Positions 6,867-14,167 of a stretch of DNA of 36,751 nucleotides are shown here, piece after piece (the first letter of the stretch is position 1; each line of letters opens with the position of its first letter). The notes under the pieces were generated by a model. The model searched no databases. It saw only the letters and a program-made list of their open reading frames with translations, and was not told the DNA's origin. Location: the NCBI GenBank assembly GCA_947466075.1, contig CANIBP010000060.1, positions 1-36,751 on the forward strand, in the 5' to 3' direction. The translations under genes and the position numbers were made by a program. This DNA is from Verrucomicrobiaceae bacterium. Its GTDB lineage: Bacteria; Verrucomicrobiota; Verrucomicrobiia; Verrucomicrobiales; Verrucomicrobiaceae.

Positions 6867-9556
6867 GGTAGAAACAAAAACTCGTTCGAGTTGAAGAGGG
6901 CTCGGCAGACGGTTTCGAGGCCGTCGCTTTGGGCGACGGCGAGGCAGGCGGTGAGTTCGTGTTCGCCCGGTGGGCGGGCGAGGGTGAGCTGGAAGGCGCG
7001 GGTGATTTGTTTGGGCAAATCAGCGCCGGCTTCCGTCGTGATGCGTTGTGCGAGGGCGGCAGATTGTTCGAGGGTGAACTTGCCGTTCAGGAGATTGAGG
7101 GCTTGCAGCGGCGTAGTGCTGTCGCTGCGTTTGTCTTTGACCTGGCCGCATTCGGGGACGTCGAAGGTCTTGAACATGCCGTCGTCCGCGCCGCGAATCC
7201 GGGCGAGGTAAATCATGCGGCGGTTCGCGCCTGTCGGTGGCACGTTGAGCGGCTTCCATTGGGCGAACGAACTTTTGCGCGTGAAGAGGTTCACGCCATT
7301 GCCGCCCATCTTGCGGTCAAGCTGGCCGCTGGTGGCGAGCATGGAGTCGCGGATCGTCTCGGCATCGAGGCGGTGGGGCGCGCGGGTGAAAGTGGTTGCG
7401 ACTTGAGCCGCATGTTTTCGGCTAAAGCTGAAACTACTTTGCCGGTAAGCCGCACTCATCACGATCCGCTGGTGCATCTTCTTCAAACTCCAGCCGTCGG
7501 TGATGAGCTGGGTAGCGAGCCAGTCGAGCAGTTCGGGATACGTGGGGCGTGCGCCGACGAGGCCGAAGTCGCTCGGTGTGCTGACGAGGCCGCTGCCGAA
7601 ATGATGATGCCAAAGACGGTTCACAGCGACGCGGGCGGTGAGCGGCGCGGCTTCGTGACTGAGCCACTTGGCAAAGGCAGTGCGTCGCTCGGTTTCGGGG
7701 GCGTCCGCAGGCAGTTCGAAGCCATGGAGCACCTCCAGTCCACCGGGGCCAACGGGATCGCGCGGCTGCTGCGGATCGCCACGCATCAGGATGTTGATCA
7801 ACTGTGGTTCGGTGAACTTTCCTGCGAAGACCTCAGGGCCAGTCTTGAGTGTGCTGAGGCTGGCGGTGAGTTTTTCCATTTCCTCTTCCAGATACCGCCG
7901 CTCGTTCATGGCGGTCACATTGAGGCCGTTGCTGCGGCTTTCGTGGATGAGCGTGCGCCATTCTCCCGCGTGCTCCGCCACGTCGATACGCCATGCGGTG
8001 GAGAGCCGGGTCTTGTGCCGGTTTGGATCCTGCCTGAAAAGATCCTGATCGCGGCTCCAGGTGATGCGGTCGATGTCCAGGGCGTCCTTCAGTTCAACCT
8101 CGATCCACACGGGCGGACGTTTCGCAGCCACCCAGACCGAGTCTTTGCCCGTCTTGCGGTCGTTGAGAAATTCATCCTTGCTGCCGAGCTGCTTCGCCGC
8201 GCCGGAGCTGGTGGTTTTGCCTCCGCGTCCGGCGAGGGCGACATTCAGCGGTGCGATGCCCGGGGCCTCGGCAGCCCAGACTTCGATTTCATCAAAGGCG
8301 GGGCCGTTGTTCACCTCATCGGTGGCGAGCACGGTCAGGCGGACGAACTTGGCCTTCACCGGTGTGAAATGGTCGCTGTATTGTCCCGCACCTGAGTCGC
8401 GCCAGTGCGGGAATTTTTTCAGCTCCTTGCGCAGCTCCGCGAGGCGGGCCTCGGTCTTCTGCAAGTCATCGATGCGTTGCTTCTGGTCACTCGTGCGCCA
8501 CGGGCGGCTCTCGTATTGCACCCCGCTGAAGACGGAGAGCATGCGGTAATAGTCTCGGCTCGGGATGGGGTCGAACTTGTGATTGTGGCAGCGTGCGCAG
8601 CCGACGGTGAGGCCGAGCATTGAAGCACCGACGTTTTGAATAATCTCGTCGAGCGCGTTGAAGCGGGCGGCCTTGATGGCGTTTGGCTCCTGACCGATTT
8701 CTGGCGGTGTGGGAAGCGGCGCGGTGACGAGGAAGCCCGTGGCGGGGTCCACGCCCACGGTGTCGCCCGCGATCTGCTGAAACAAAAACTGGTCGTAAGG
8801 CAGGTCGTGATTCAACGCATCAATGACCCAGTCACGGTAGGGCCAGGTGTTTTCGCGCAGGGAGTTGTATTCGTAGCCGCGCGTGTCTGCGTAGCGGATG
8901 ACATCGAGCCAATGCTGCGCCCAGCGTTCGCCGTAGTGCTTCGAGGCGAGCAGACGCTCGACGACCTTCTCATAAGCCCGCGCATCCTTGTCCTTCACAA
9001 ACGCATCCACCTCCTCCGGCGTCGGCGGCAGGCCCGTGAGGTCGAGCGTGACACGGCGGATGAGTGTCCGACGGTCGGCCTCGGGCGTTTTGGCCGTGCC
9101 GAGAAAATCATCGAGTGAATCGTGCGCGAAGGTCTTCGCCAACGGCTGGAAGGACCAGTGCGAGCTGGTGATTTTCGCCTCGGCCACCGCATCCATCTGG
9201 CCAGGCCAGAGCGCGCCCTGAGCAATCCATTTCTTCAAAGACTCGATTTCCGCGATGGTCAGCCGCTCGCCCTTCGGCGGCATTTTCACATCATCGTCGC
9301 TGCTTACGATTACCTCAACGAGATGGCTGCCCGCCGCATCACCCGGAACGATTGCCGCACCGAAATCCCCGCCTTTCAACAACGCCGCCCGGCTATCCAC
9401 CCGCAGACCCGATTTCTGCTTGTCGGCACCGTGGCAATCGAAGCAGCGCCTTTCGAGAACGGGCAGGATTTCCTTGTGAAAATCGAGCGCAGCGGTCTCC
9501 GATACAGCCAGTGGTGCGAGCTGGAGAGCGGTGAAGAAGATGAGAATGTGTTTCAT
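6863..9556 (-). CDS. PSCyt1-DUF1549-DUF1553 cytochrome protein
   Basis: 897 residues. The signal peptide is a diverged copy of the shared leader (MKHILIFFTALQLAPLAV). A PSCyt1 domain with heme motif CFDCH at 38-42 and a distal ligand-type VKMPP is followed by DUF1549 (from about 155; RRVTLDLTGLPPTPEE), which ends in a second heme-type motif GCARCHNHKFDPIPSRDYY. A discoidin-like insert (VKAKFVRLTVLATDEVNNG, about 390-430) and a DUF1553 domain (VNRLWHHHFGSGLV, then AYRQSS and TPLQALNLLN) complete it. The family is typical of Planctomycetes and Verrucomicrobia and is assumed to act at the cell surface on polymers. The start is preceded by AAGGA at a good distance. It overlaps the DUF1501 gene by 4 bases. 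Confidence 0.92.
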   Translation of the reverse strand: MKHILIFFTALQLAPLAVSETAALDFHKEILPVLERRCFDCHGADKQKSGLRVDSRAALLKGGDFGAAIVPGDAAGSHLVEVIVSSDDDVKMPPKGERLTIAEIESLKKWIAQGALWPGQMDAVAEAKITSSHWSFQPLAKTFAHDSLDDFLGTAKTPEADRRTLIRRVTLDLTGLPPTPEEVDAFVKDKDARAYEKVVERLLASKHYGERWAQHWLDVIRYADTRGYEYNSLRENTWPYRDWVIDALNHDLPYDQFLFQQIAGDTVGVDPATGFLVTAPLPTPPEIGQEPNAIKAARFNALDEIIQNVGASMLGLTVGCARCHNHKFDPIPSRDYYRMLSVFSGVQYESRPWRTSDQKQRIDDLQKTEARLAELRKELKKFPHWRDSGAGQYSDHFTPVKAKFVRLTVLATDEVNNGPAFDEIEVWAAEAPGIAPLNVALAGRGGKTTSSGAAKQLGSKDEFLNDRKTGKDSVWVAAKRPPVWIEVELKDALDIDRITWSRDQDLFRQDPNRHKTRLSTAWRIDVAEHAGEWRTLIHESRSNGLNVTAMNERRYLEEEMEKLTASLSTLKTGPEVFAGKFTEPQLINILMRGDPQQPRDPVGPGGLEVLHGFELPADAPETERRTAFAKWLSHEAAPLTARVAVNRLWHHHFGSGLVSTPSDFGLVGARPTYPELLDWLATQLITDGWSLKKMHQRIVMSAAYRQSSFSFSRKHAAQVATTFTRAPHRLDAETIRDSMLATSGQLDRKMGGNGVNLFTRKSSFAQWKPLNVPPTGANRRMIYLARIRGADDGMFKTFDVPECGQVKDKRSDSTTPLQALNLLNGKFTLEQSAALAQRITTEAGADLPKQITRAFQLTLARPPGEHELTACLAVAQSDGLETVCRALFNSNEFLFLP

Positions 9557-9571
9557 GGATCTGGTCCTTGG

Positions 9572-10714
9572 TTAAGGTTGGTAAACACGGCGCAAGGCGG
9601 CCGTGGCGAGGCGCTGACCCAGTTCGGCCTTGCGGCGTGGATGGACATTGGAGGGATCGCCAAGGTCATAAGCATCCACCAAAGTGGTGTCGGCGAGAGT
9701 CTTCACGGCCTGTTGCTGCGATTCGCGAAGTTGAATCCAAGGCCGGGTGCCGCCTTCTGCATCCGGTTGTTCGTAGTGCGGGAGCTGGACGACAATGACC
9801 TGCAGAGTTGGCTGCTCCAACTGGTCTCGCCAAGACTGCACCAGAAGCGGCAAGTGGTCCGCATAGGCCGTCGCGTCCTCCATGCGGCTGGCATTGGACT
9901 CGCCCTGATACCAGAGCACTCCGCGCAGGGAAAAGGCACCGAGGGGGGCGATGAACTCAGCGTGCAATGTGGCGGGCAATGCACGGCCCATGCGCCAGGT
10001 GTAGAGTTTTGTCTGCGGATAGGGCACAAAGGCCCGCGCATCTTCAGCAGCGGCGGCGATCACCTCGGGCTGTTCTGCGAGCGCAGCAAAGGAACGCCCA
10101 GCCTCGGTTCGCATCAGTGCGCTTCGCGGCATCCAGGCTTCGATACGAGTGCCGCCCTTCGCAGCGACGATGATGCCCATGGGCATCTTTTGCGCTTGCG
10201 CGATCTCACGCGCAAAAGCCCACGCCACGGCGGACTGTTTTGGAACTTCCGCCGTCGTGATCCGCTGCCACTTTCCGGCTCCAAAGAAACGGATGCCGGA
10301 CGGCAAGGGTTCGCGTGTGGCAATGGCGTTCTCACCTGACTTCGCGACGCTCATGGCCATGTTGGACTGGCCAGCGGCCAACCAGACATCACCGACGAGC
10401 ACGTCAGCCACCTGGACTTTCCTGTCCTGCTGCCCGGACCGGACCAAAAGCGTTCTCGGCTCGGCACTGGCGGCCATCGGGTTGAGCTTCACCAACCACT
10501 TGCCATCCATACCAGCGATGGTGGTTTCCTTCTGCCCGGCGAACTCCACGGTGATTTGCTCGCTTCGATCAGCCAATCCCCAAACAGGCACGGCCTTGTC
10601 ACGTTGCAGAACCATGTGGTCGGAGAAGACAGCGCCGAGCCTTAGTTCACTAGCATGCAACGCGGCTAGTGGCGCGAGCAGCAGGGCGGCAAGGAACGGG
10701 AGGGTGGGCTTCAT
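9572..10714 (-). CDS. Sialate O-acetylesterase-like (SASA) carbohydrate esterase
   Basis: 380 residues from the ATG at 10714; the frame is open further up to 10798, but the leader MKPTLPFLAALLLAPLAAL begins here. A beta-rich N-terminal domain contains FSDHMVLQRDKAVPVWG, typical of SASA proteins. The SGNH nucleophile block GQSN is at 115-118 (Ser117), with a later LWYQGESNA and a C-terminal DPSNVHPRRKAELG that supplies the Asp and His. All expected catalytic parts are therefore present. Such enzymes remove O-acetyl groups from sialic acids or from acetylated plant polysaccharides; in this context a hemicellulose or pectin acetyl group is more likely than sialate, but this is inference. It starts 8 bases after the esterase gene and is followed after 15 bases by the PSCyt gene. 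Confidence 0.88.
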   Translation of the reverse strand: MKPTLPFLAALLLAPLAALHASELRLGAVFSDHMVLQRDKAVPVWGLADRSEQITVEFAGQKETTIAGMDGKWLVKLNPMAASAEPRTLLVRSGQQDRKVQVADVLVGDVWLAAGQSNMAMSVAKSGENAIATREPLPSGIRFFGAGKWQRITTAEVPKQSAVAWAFAREIAQAQKMPMGIIVAAKGGTRIEAWMPRSALMRTEAGRSFAALAEQPEVIAAAAEDARAFVPYPQTKLYTWRMGRALPATLHAEFIAPLGAFSLRGVLWYQGESNASRMEDATAYADHLPLLVQSWRDQLEQPTLQVIVVQLPHYEQPDAEGGTRPWIQLRESQQQAVKTLADTTLVDAYDLGDPSNVHPRRKAELGQRLATAALRRVYQP

Positions 10715-10722
10715 GGCTTGGT

Positions 10723-11682
10723 CTATTTCTGCTTGGCTTCGGTTTTGCCCGCGACGAACCCGTGGGCACGGAGCCAGAAGAGGAGGTCGCCGAACCACGG
10801 ATGCTCGGTGCCGATGAGGCCGGTGCCATGTTTGCCGTGTTGGTAAAGGTGGAGTTCGTGCGGGATGCCGTGCTCGCGCAGCGCGGCGGCGTAGAGGAGC
10901 GAGTGCTCGACGGATACCACTTTGTCTTCGTTGGTTTGCCAGAGGAAGACGGGGGGCAGACCGGGACGGACCTGTCGCTCACTCGAAGTTTTAACGAGAA
11001 GTTCCTCTCCCGGCGCATCGCCGATCAGGTTCTTCAACGAGTTCTGGTGCGGCTTCGCGATCATGCTGATGACGGGGTAACAGACGATGGCGATATCGGG
11101 GCGCGGGCTTGCCCGCCCTTGGGTGCCCGCGCCGGGCACCTCGCCGTCTTCCGGGCGATTGAGTAGCGTCGTCAAGAGGTGGCCGCCCGCAGAGAAACCC
11201 ATCGCGCCAATACGGTGTGGGTCGATCTTCCACTTCGCGGCCTGCTCACGTATCTGGCGCATCGCCTCTACGGCGTCCTGAAGCTGTGAGGGATAACGAT
11301 AACCAGATGTGCCAAGTCGATAGCGCAGGACGAAAGCGGCAATGCCCTGTTCATTAAGCCAGAGTGCGAAGGGCTCCGCCTGCCCCTCATAGATGCGGCC
11401 GTAACCACCTCCGGGAATGATGAGCATCGCTGCTCCGGAAGGGTTGCCTGGCAGGTAGGGCGTCAGCGTCGGGCTGTCCTTTTCAGTGGTGCCGAGGGCT
11501 CCCGGCGCGCCCTGCGGCCAGATGGGAATGGCTGTGTCGGCAGCGTGCAACGCGGCCAGCGGCACAAGCAGCAGGGCCGCGAGGATATAGCGACAAAAAG
11601 ATGGGAGACAGAAAAATTGGGTTCGGTTCTCCATGCTTTTGGTTCGCATACTTTTGATTTTGAAAATCAGGGGGCGTTTCAT
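10723..11682 (-). CDS. Alpha/beta-hydrolase esterase (BD-FAE/acetylxylan esterase-like)
   Basis: 319 residues. The core has an oxyanion-loop IIPGGGYG (88-95), the nucleophile elbow GFSAGG at 162-167 (Ser164), a late DKVVSVEHS carrying the likely Asp, and YQHGKHGTGL with the His. This matches bacterial esterases that remove acetyl or feruloyl groups from hemicellulose. The start at 11682 shares ATGA with the FecR-LamG gene stop, which favours it over internal Met codons at 11649 and 11634. That choice gives a 49-residue leader: MKRPLIF, then a translated inverted-repeat element (FFCLPSFCR), then the shared hydrophobic segment LAALLLVPLAALHAA. Export may start at an internal Met instead. It belongs to the sigma/FecR operon. 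Confidence 0.85.
   Translation of the reverse strand: MKRPLIFKIKSMRTKSMENRTQFFCLPSFCRYILAALLLVPLAALHAADTAIPIWPQGAPGALGTTEKDSPTLTPYLPGNPSGAAMLIIPGGGYGRIYEGQAEPFALWLNEQGIAAFVLRYRLGTSGYRYPSQLQDAVEAMRQIREQAAKWKIDPHRIGAMGFSAGGHLLTTLLNRPEDGEVPGAGTQGRASPRPDIAIVCYPVISMIAKPHQNSLKNLIGDAPGEELLVKTSSERQVRPGLPPVFLWQTNEDKVVSVEHSLLYAAALREHGIPHELHLYQHGKHGTGLIGTEHPWFGDLLFWLRAHGFVAGKTEAKQK
11591..11660. repeat. TTTTTGTC-type inverted-repeat element in a leader, one arm decayed
   Basis: The arm at 11591-11616 (beginning CGACAAAAAGATGGGAGACA) is nearly identical to the arm at 20265-20290. Its partner at about 11634-11660 (CTTTTGGTTCGCATACTTTTG) is recognisable but decayed. Both copies lie at the same place in two unrelated genes, between the start codon and the hydrophobic core of the signal peptide, and both are translated as FFCLxSFCR. 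Confidence 0.65.
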
Positions 11683-13193
11683 CGGTAAGGATTTCCAGCT
11701 TCGTAGTGTTGGCGGATTTCGTCGGCGGAGAGGCAGCGGGAGAGGGCGATTAGTTCATCCATGCGGCCACTGAGGCGGCGGTGTTCGGTGCCGTGCTTGT
11801 GCTTGACGTTCCAGTTGCCGATTTGCGCTGGGCCGAGCACCGCAGGCAGTCCGGTCTTCATCTCGACTGACGAGTCAAACTTGCCATTGGTGAAAAAGCT
11901 CACTTGCTGCGTGTCGGCATCATAGACGGCTGCGAGGTGCAGCCAGCGCCCGAGCTGGCCGAGCACGGGATCACGCGACTGAGGCCAATGCAACTCGCCT
12001 TGGTCACCACTCAAAGGCGCTCCATTCATGGCGAAACGCATCTGACCATTGTTCAGAATCATCCAATGCACCTGTCCCGGCGTGTTCCATCCATCGGTGT
12101 GGTAGAGCGAGCTGATGCCTTCCGGCACTCGGTCCAGCCGCACCCAGGTCATCAGAGTGAGCTGCCGCGTCGTGGCATGGAGGTTCATCTTCGCGTGGTC
12201 GTCCGTATCAACAAACTCCAGTGCCTGCTGACCCGTGAAACGTCCCTGCACGCGGCGTGCGCCGTGCACTTCGACGGCTGCCTCGCCGGATGACTGCTCA
12301 AAGCCAACCCAGCCGATGAGCGCCGCGTCCTGCTTCAGCTTCGCATCAGCGTCCAGTGCCCGCCGTGCCTGACCGGCCTTTACTCCCGCCGCGAGCGATT
12401 TCATTTCCTCCGGTTGCACAAAAGTCCCCGAGCGAACCGCGCGCGCCTCCGGTTTCGCCGATGTGGCGAAACGCAGAGCCTGATTCGTCGTGAGCAAATC
12501 ACGGTGCTCTGCGCCCGTAGCGCCCGCCTCCACCTTGCCCTCAAACACATGCACCTCCGAGCGCCGTCCATCGCTGACATCCACCGCGAAACGCGTGCCC
12601 AAATCCAACACATCCGTGTGCGGAGTGAGCACGCGCAGGCCCTGCTTACCATCACGCACATGCGCCGTCACGCGCCCGCTTTCCATGCGCAAGGTCTTCG
12701 CATCTTCGATGCGAAATTTCGCCGGAGCCTCAATCACCACCGTCGCATCCGCCTTGCGAAAACTCAGCTCCAGCAAGCCCTGCTTCAAGTCCACCGACTG
12801 CCCGATGAGTTCGCCGTGCGGCAGCGACGACGCATTCGCAAACTCCTGACCCACGCCGCGCAGCAGCAGCACCTGCGGACGCCCCAACATCCACACCGTC
12901 GCAGCGAGCAGAACAATCGCCGCTGCCGCCGCCATGCCGAAAATCACGCGACGATACTTGCTCGGAAACGTCACCACCTTCGCCGGCTCACGGTCCGCAT
13001 CCGCCAGCACATTCCCCGCAAGCGCGGCGTCCCCCGCGAGGAGCGCGTGCAAATCCATCAGCTCGACAAAACGCGCACGCGCCATCGCATCGTCGTGCAA
13101 ACGAACTCGCAGCGCAGACTCGTCATCCGCAGACAACCGCCCCTCCAGATGCCGGGAGACGAGCAATTCAAACTGAGCATTGAGCGCTTTCAT
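11679..13193 (-). CDS. FecR-like membrane sensor with LamG/concanavalin-like domain
   Basis: 504 residues. The N-terminal 80 residues (LVSRHLEGRLSADDESALRV) resemble the cytoplasmic anti-sigma part of Verrucomicrobia/Planctomycetes FecR proteins. One membrane helix follows at about 83-104 (IFGMAAAAAIVLLAATVWML). A FecR domain covers about 125-235 (LLELSFRKADATVVIEAPAKF, of which VVIEAPAKFRIEDAKTLRME is the characteristic block; VLDLGTRFAVDVS). A LamG-like jelly roll covers about 295-500 (LTLMTWVRLDRVPEG, GRWLHLAAVYDADTQQVSFF). Inferred role: the outside domain binds glycan or another ligand and signals through the helix to the ECF sigma factor, with which its start overlaps by 4 bases (13190-13193). 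Its own stop overlaps the esterase start. The FecR-LamG layout is seen directly; ligand and signalling are inferred. Confidence 0.88.
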   Translation of the reverse strand: MKALNAQFELLVSRHLEGRLSADDESALRVRLHDDAMARARFVELMDLHALLAGDAALAGNVLADADREPAKVVTFPSKYRRVIFGMAAAAAIVLLAATVWMLGRPQVLLLRGVGQEFANASSLPHGELIGQSVDLKQGLLELSFRKADATVVIEAPAKFRIEDAKTLRMESGRVTAHVRDGKQGLRVLTPHTDVLDLGTRFAVDVSDGRRSEVHVFEGKVEAGATGAEHRDLLTTNQALRFATSAKPEARAVRSGTFVQPEEMKSLAAGVKAGQARRALDADAKLKQDAALIGWVGFEQSSGEAAVEVHGARRVQGRFTGQQALEFVDTDDHAKMNLHATTRQLTLMTWVRLDRVPEGISSLYHTDGWNTPGQVHWMILNNGQMRFAMNGAPLSGDQGELHWPQSRDPVLGQLGRWLHLAAVYDADTQQVSFFTNGKFDSSVEMKTGLPAVLGPAQIGNWNVKHKHGTEHRRLSGRMDELIALSRCLSADEIRQHYEAGNPYR

Positions 13194-13750
13194 GAGGCAA
13201 AATCATCTCCGAGTGGTTTGTCCTTCCGCTCCAAACGTTGCACGCAATCGAGCAACAGAATGCGGATGCGTTGCAGCCGTTTGTAAACCGCCTCCACCGA
13301 GGACCGCGCCCGCTCCGCGAGCTGCTCCGTGCTCAGCCGGTCCCAGTAATAGCCGCGCACCAGCCCCGAGTGCTCACCCGGCAGCTTTTCCAGGCAATCC
13401 CTCAGCCGCTTCCGACGCGCTTCAAACTCGGGCCGCTGCAACTCCTGCTCCGCCGCGATTTTTTCCAGCAACACCTCGTCATCAAGCAACAGCGAGCGCC
13501 GCCCTTCACGCGCCGCATGTTGCCGCGCCTTGTTCAGCGCAAACCGCAGCGCCCACGGCAGGAATGGCCGCGCCGCATCGTAGCGTTCAAAGTTTTCCCA
13601 CAGCGCCAGCGCCGTTTCCTGCACCACATCCCGCGCATCCTGCGGCCGCGGCAACAGTGCACAGACATAGCGATACAAATCCCGCTCCGACTCCAAAAAG
13701 AGCCGAAGGAAATCGCCGTGCGCCTTGCTGGTGGCTTCCGAGTGTTCCAT
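13190..13750 (-). CDS. ECF-type RNA polymerase sigma factor
   Basis: 186 residues, the usual length. Region 2 runs from about residue 25 to 85 (DLYRYVCALLPRPQDARDVV, then QETALALWENFERYDAARPF) and includes the WALRFALNKARQ segment. Region 4 near the C-terminus holds LSTEQLAERARSSVEAVYKR, a helix-turn-helix for the -35 element. It fits the Rhodopirellula/Verrucomicrobium sigma subfamily, which is normally encoded directly before a FecR or LamG protein, as here. It is the first gene of an operon of six genes ending at 5397. The start at 13750 (MEHSEATSK) is followed at once by conserved sequence. Two palindromes 28-57 bases upstream may mark its promoter or operator. Confidence 0.93.
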   Translation of the reverse strand: MEHSEATSKAHGDFLRLFLESERDLYRYVCALLPRPQDARDVVQETALALWENFERYDAARPFLPWALRFALNKARQHAAREGRRSLLLDDEVLLEKIAAEQELQRPEFEARRKRLRDCLEKLPGEHSGLVRGYYWDRLSTEQLAERARSSVEAVYKRLQRIRILLLDCVQRLERKDKPLGDDFAS

Positions 13751-13777
13751 TCAAAACAACTTCCCGCCGCCCGCACA

Positions 13778-13806
13778 AATTGGACAATTATTTTTCCCGA
13801 ACGGGA
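13778..13806. promoter_or_regulatory. Two adjacent palindromes upstream of the sigma gene
   Basis: AATTGGACAATT (13778-13789) and TCCCGAACGGGA (13795-13806) each have perfect 5-base arms around a 2-base centre. Their centres are 17 bases apart, and they lie 28 to 56 bases before the ATG of the ECF sigma gene. Position and symmetry suggest an operator or an autoregulatory promoter; no factor can be named. Confidence 0.45.
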
Positions 13807-13933
13807 GATTCCCTGCGCCTTGGGCTCAACTTTCCAAATCGGCAGATCGTGTTAGCTCACAGTGCCATCGGCCTCTAATGTGAGGAGTTTGGCAGCAGCC
13901 GCAGGATGGGGGCTGTGCCGATGTGAGGCCTTG

Positions 13934-14120
13934 CTACCTCAAGGATGGCCACATCGCCTGCGGTCCACCCAGAGTGCGGCAGATGAAGCCGCCTTTGATC
14001 CTGCCGATGGATTCCCGGCTGATGCCACTCTCATGAGCCAAGGCGGACGTTGCGCAAAGCCATCGCTTCCCGGAGTTCCTGCAAGCACCTCGGCAAACAG
14101 CCCGCCAAGAAGATCACAGT
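13934..14120 (-). pseudogene. Frameshifted helix-turn-helix (XRE-like) remnant
   Basis: One minus-strand frame reads TVIFLAGC and then LQELREAMALRNVR from 14084. One extra C (14042) then shifts it, and the next frame continues LAHESGISRESIGRIKGG to a TAG ending at 13934. Joined, LREAMALRNVR-LAHESGISRESIGRI has the spacing and pattern of an XRE/HTH_3 DNA-binding domain (compare the generic LREARGLSQEELAEESGISR). No full-length domain or start remains, so it would be a dead fragment of a regulator. The call rests on pattern only; chance resemblance is possible. Confidence 0.35.
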
Positions 14121-14149
14121 GAGACGCGGGCAACGGTGAGGGCGGGTTT
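14097..14149 (-). repeat. 53-base dispersed repeat, copy A
   Basis: This stretch aligns without gaps to 19477-19529 on the same strand, with 42 of 53 bases identical by hand alignment. It begins like a signal-peptide start (AAACCCGCCCTCACCGTTGC) and ends CTTGGCGGGCTGT. A third, 21-base partial match lies at 15847-15867. Confidence 0.6.
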
Positions 14150-14167
14150 AGCATTCAGCGTTTTCAT
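14114..14167 (-). pseudogene. Orphan leader ORF overlapping the GH28-like stop
   Basis: An ATG at 14167 overlaps the stop of the preceding gene as ATGA, the coupling arrangement used by real genes here. It encodes only 17 residues (MKTLNAKPALTVARVSL) before a TGA. The frame continues beyond that stop into the HTH-like remnant. It looks like the start of a lost downstream gene rather than a functional peptide. Confidence 0.4.

Larger units (their letters stand above)
13751..14163. other. Intergenic region of 413 bases with remnants
   Basis: Between the sigma gene and the GH28-like gene there is no intact gene of convincing quality. From the sigma side it holds the two palindromes, about 120 bases with nothing recognised, a frameshifted helix-turn-helix-like reading frame (13934-14120), and a short leader-like ORF that overlaps the GH28-like stop (14114-14167). 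The sigma operon promoter must lie here if the operon has its own. Confidence 0.5.

Noticed and set aside
5334..7211. Long plus-strand open frame of 625 codons
   Set aside because: It runs antisense through the DUF1501 gene and into its cytochrome partner. The product is low in complexity, rich in Gly, Ala, Val and Glu, and matches no family; it is a by-product of GC-rich codon use on the other strand.
6929..8395. Plus-strand open frame of 488 codons
   Set aside because: Antisense to the PSCyt1-DUF1549-DUF1553 gene, whose conserved motifs are unmistakable. Same composition artefact.
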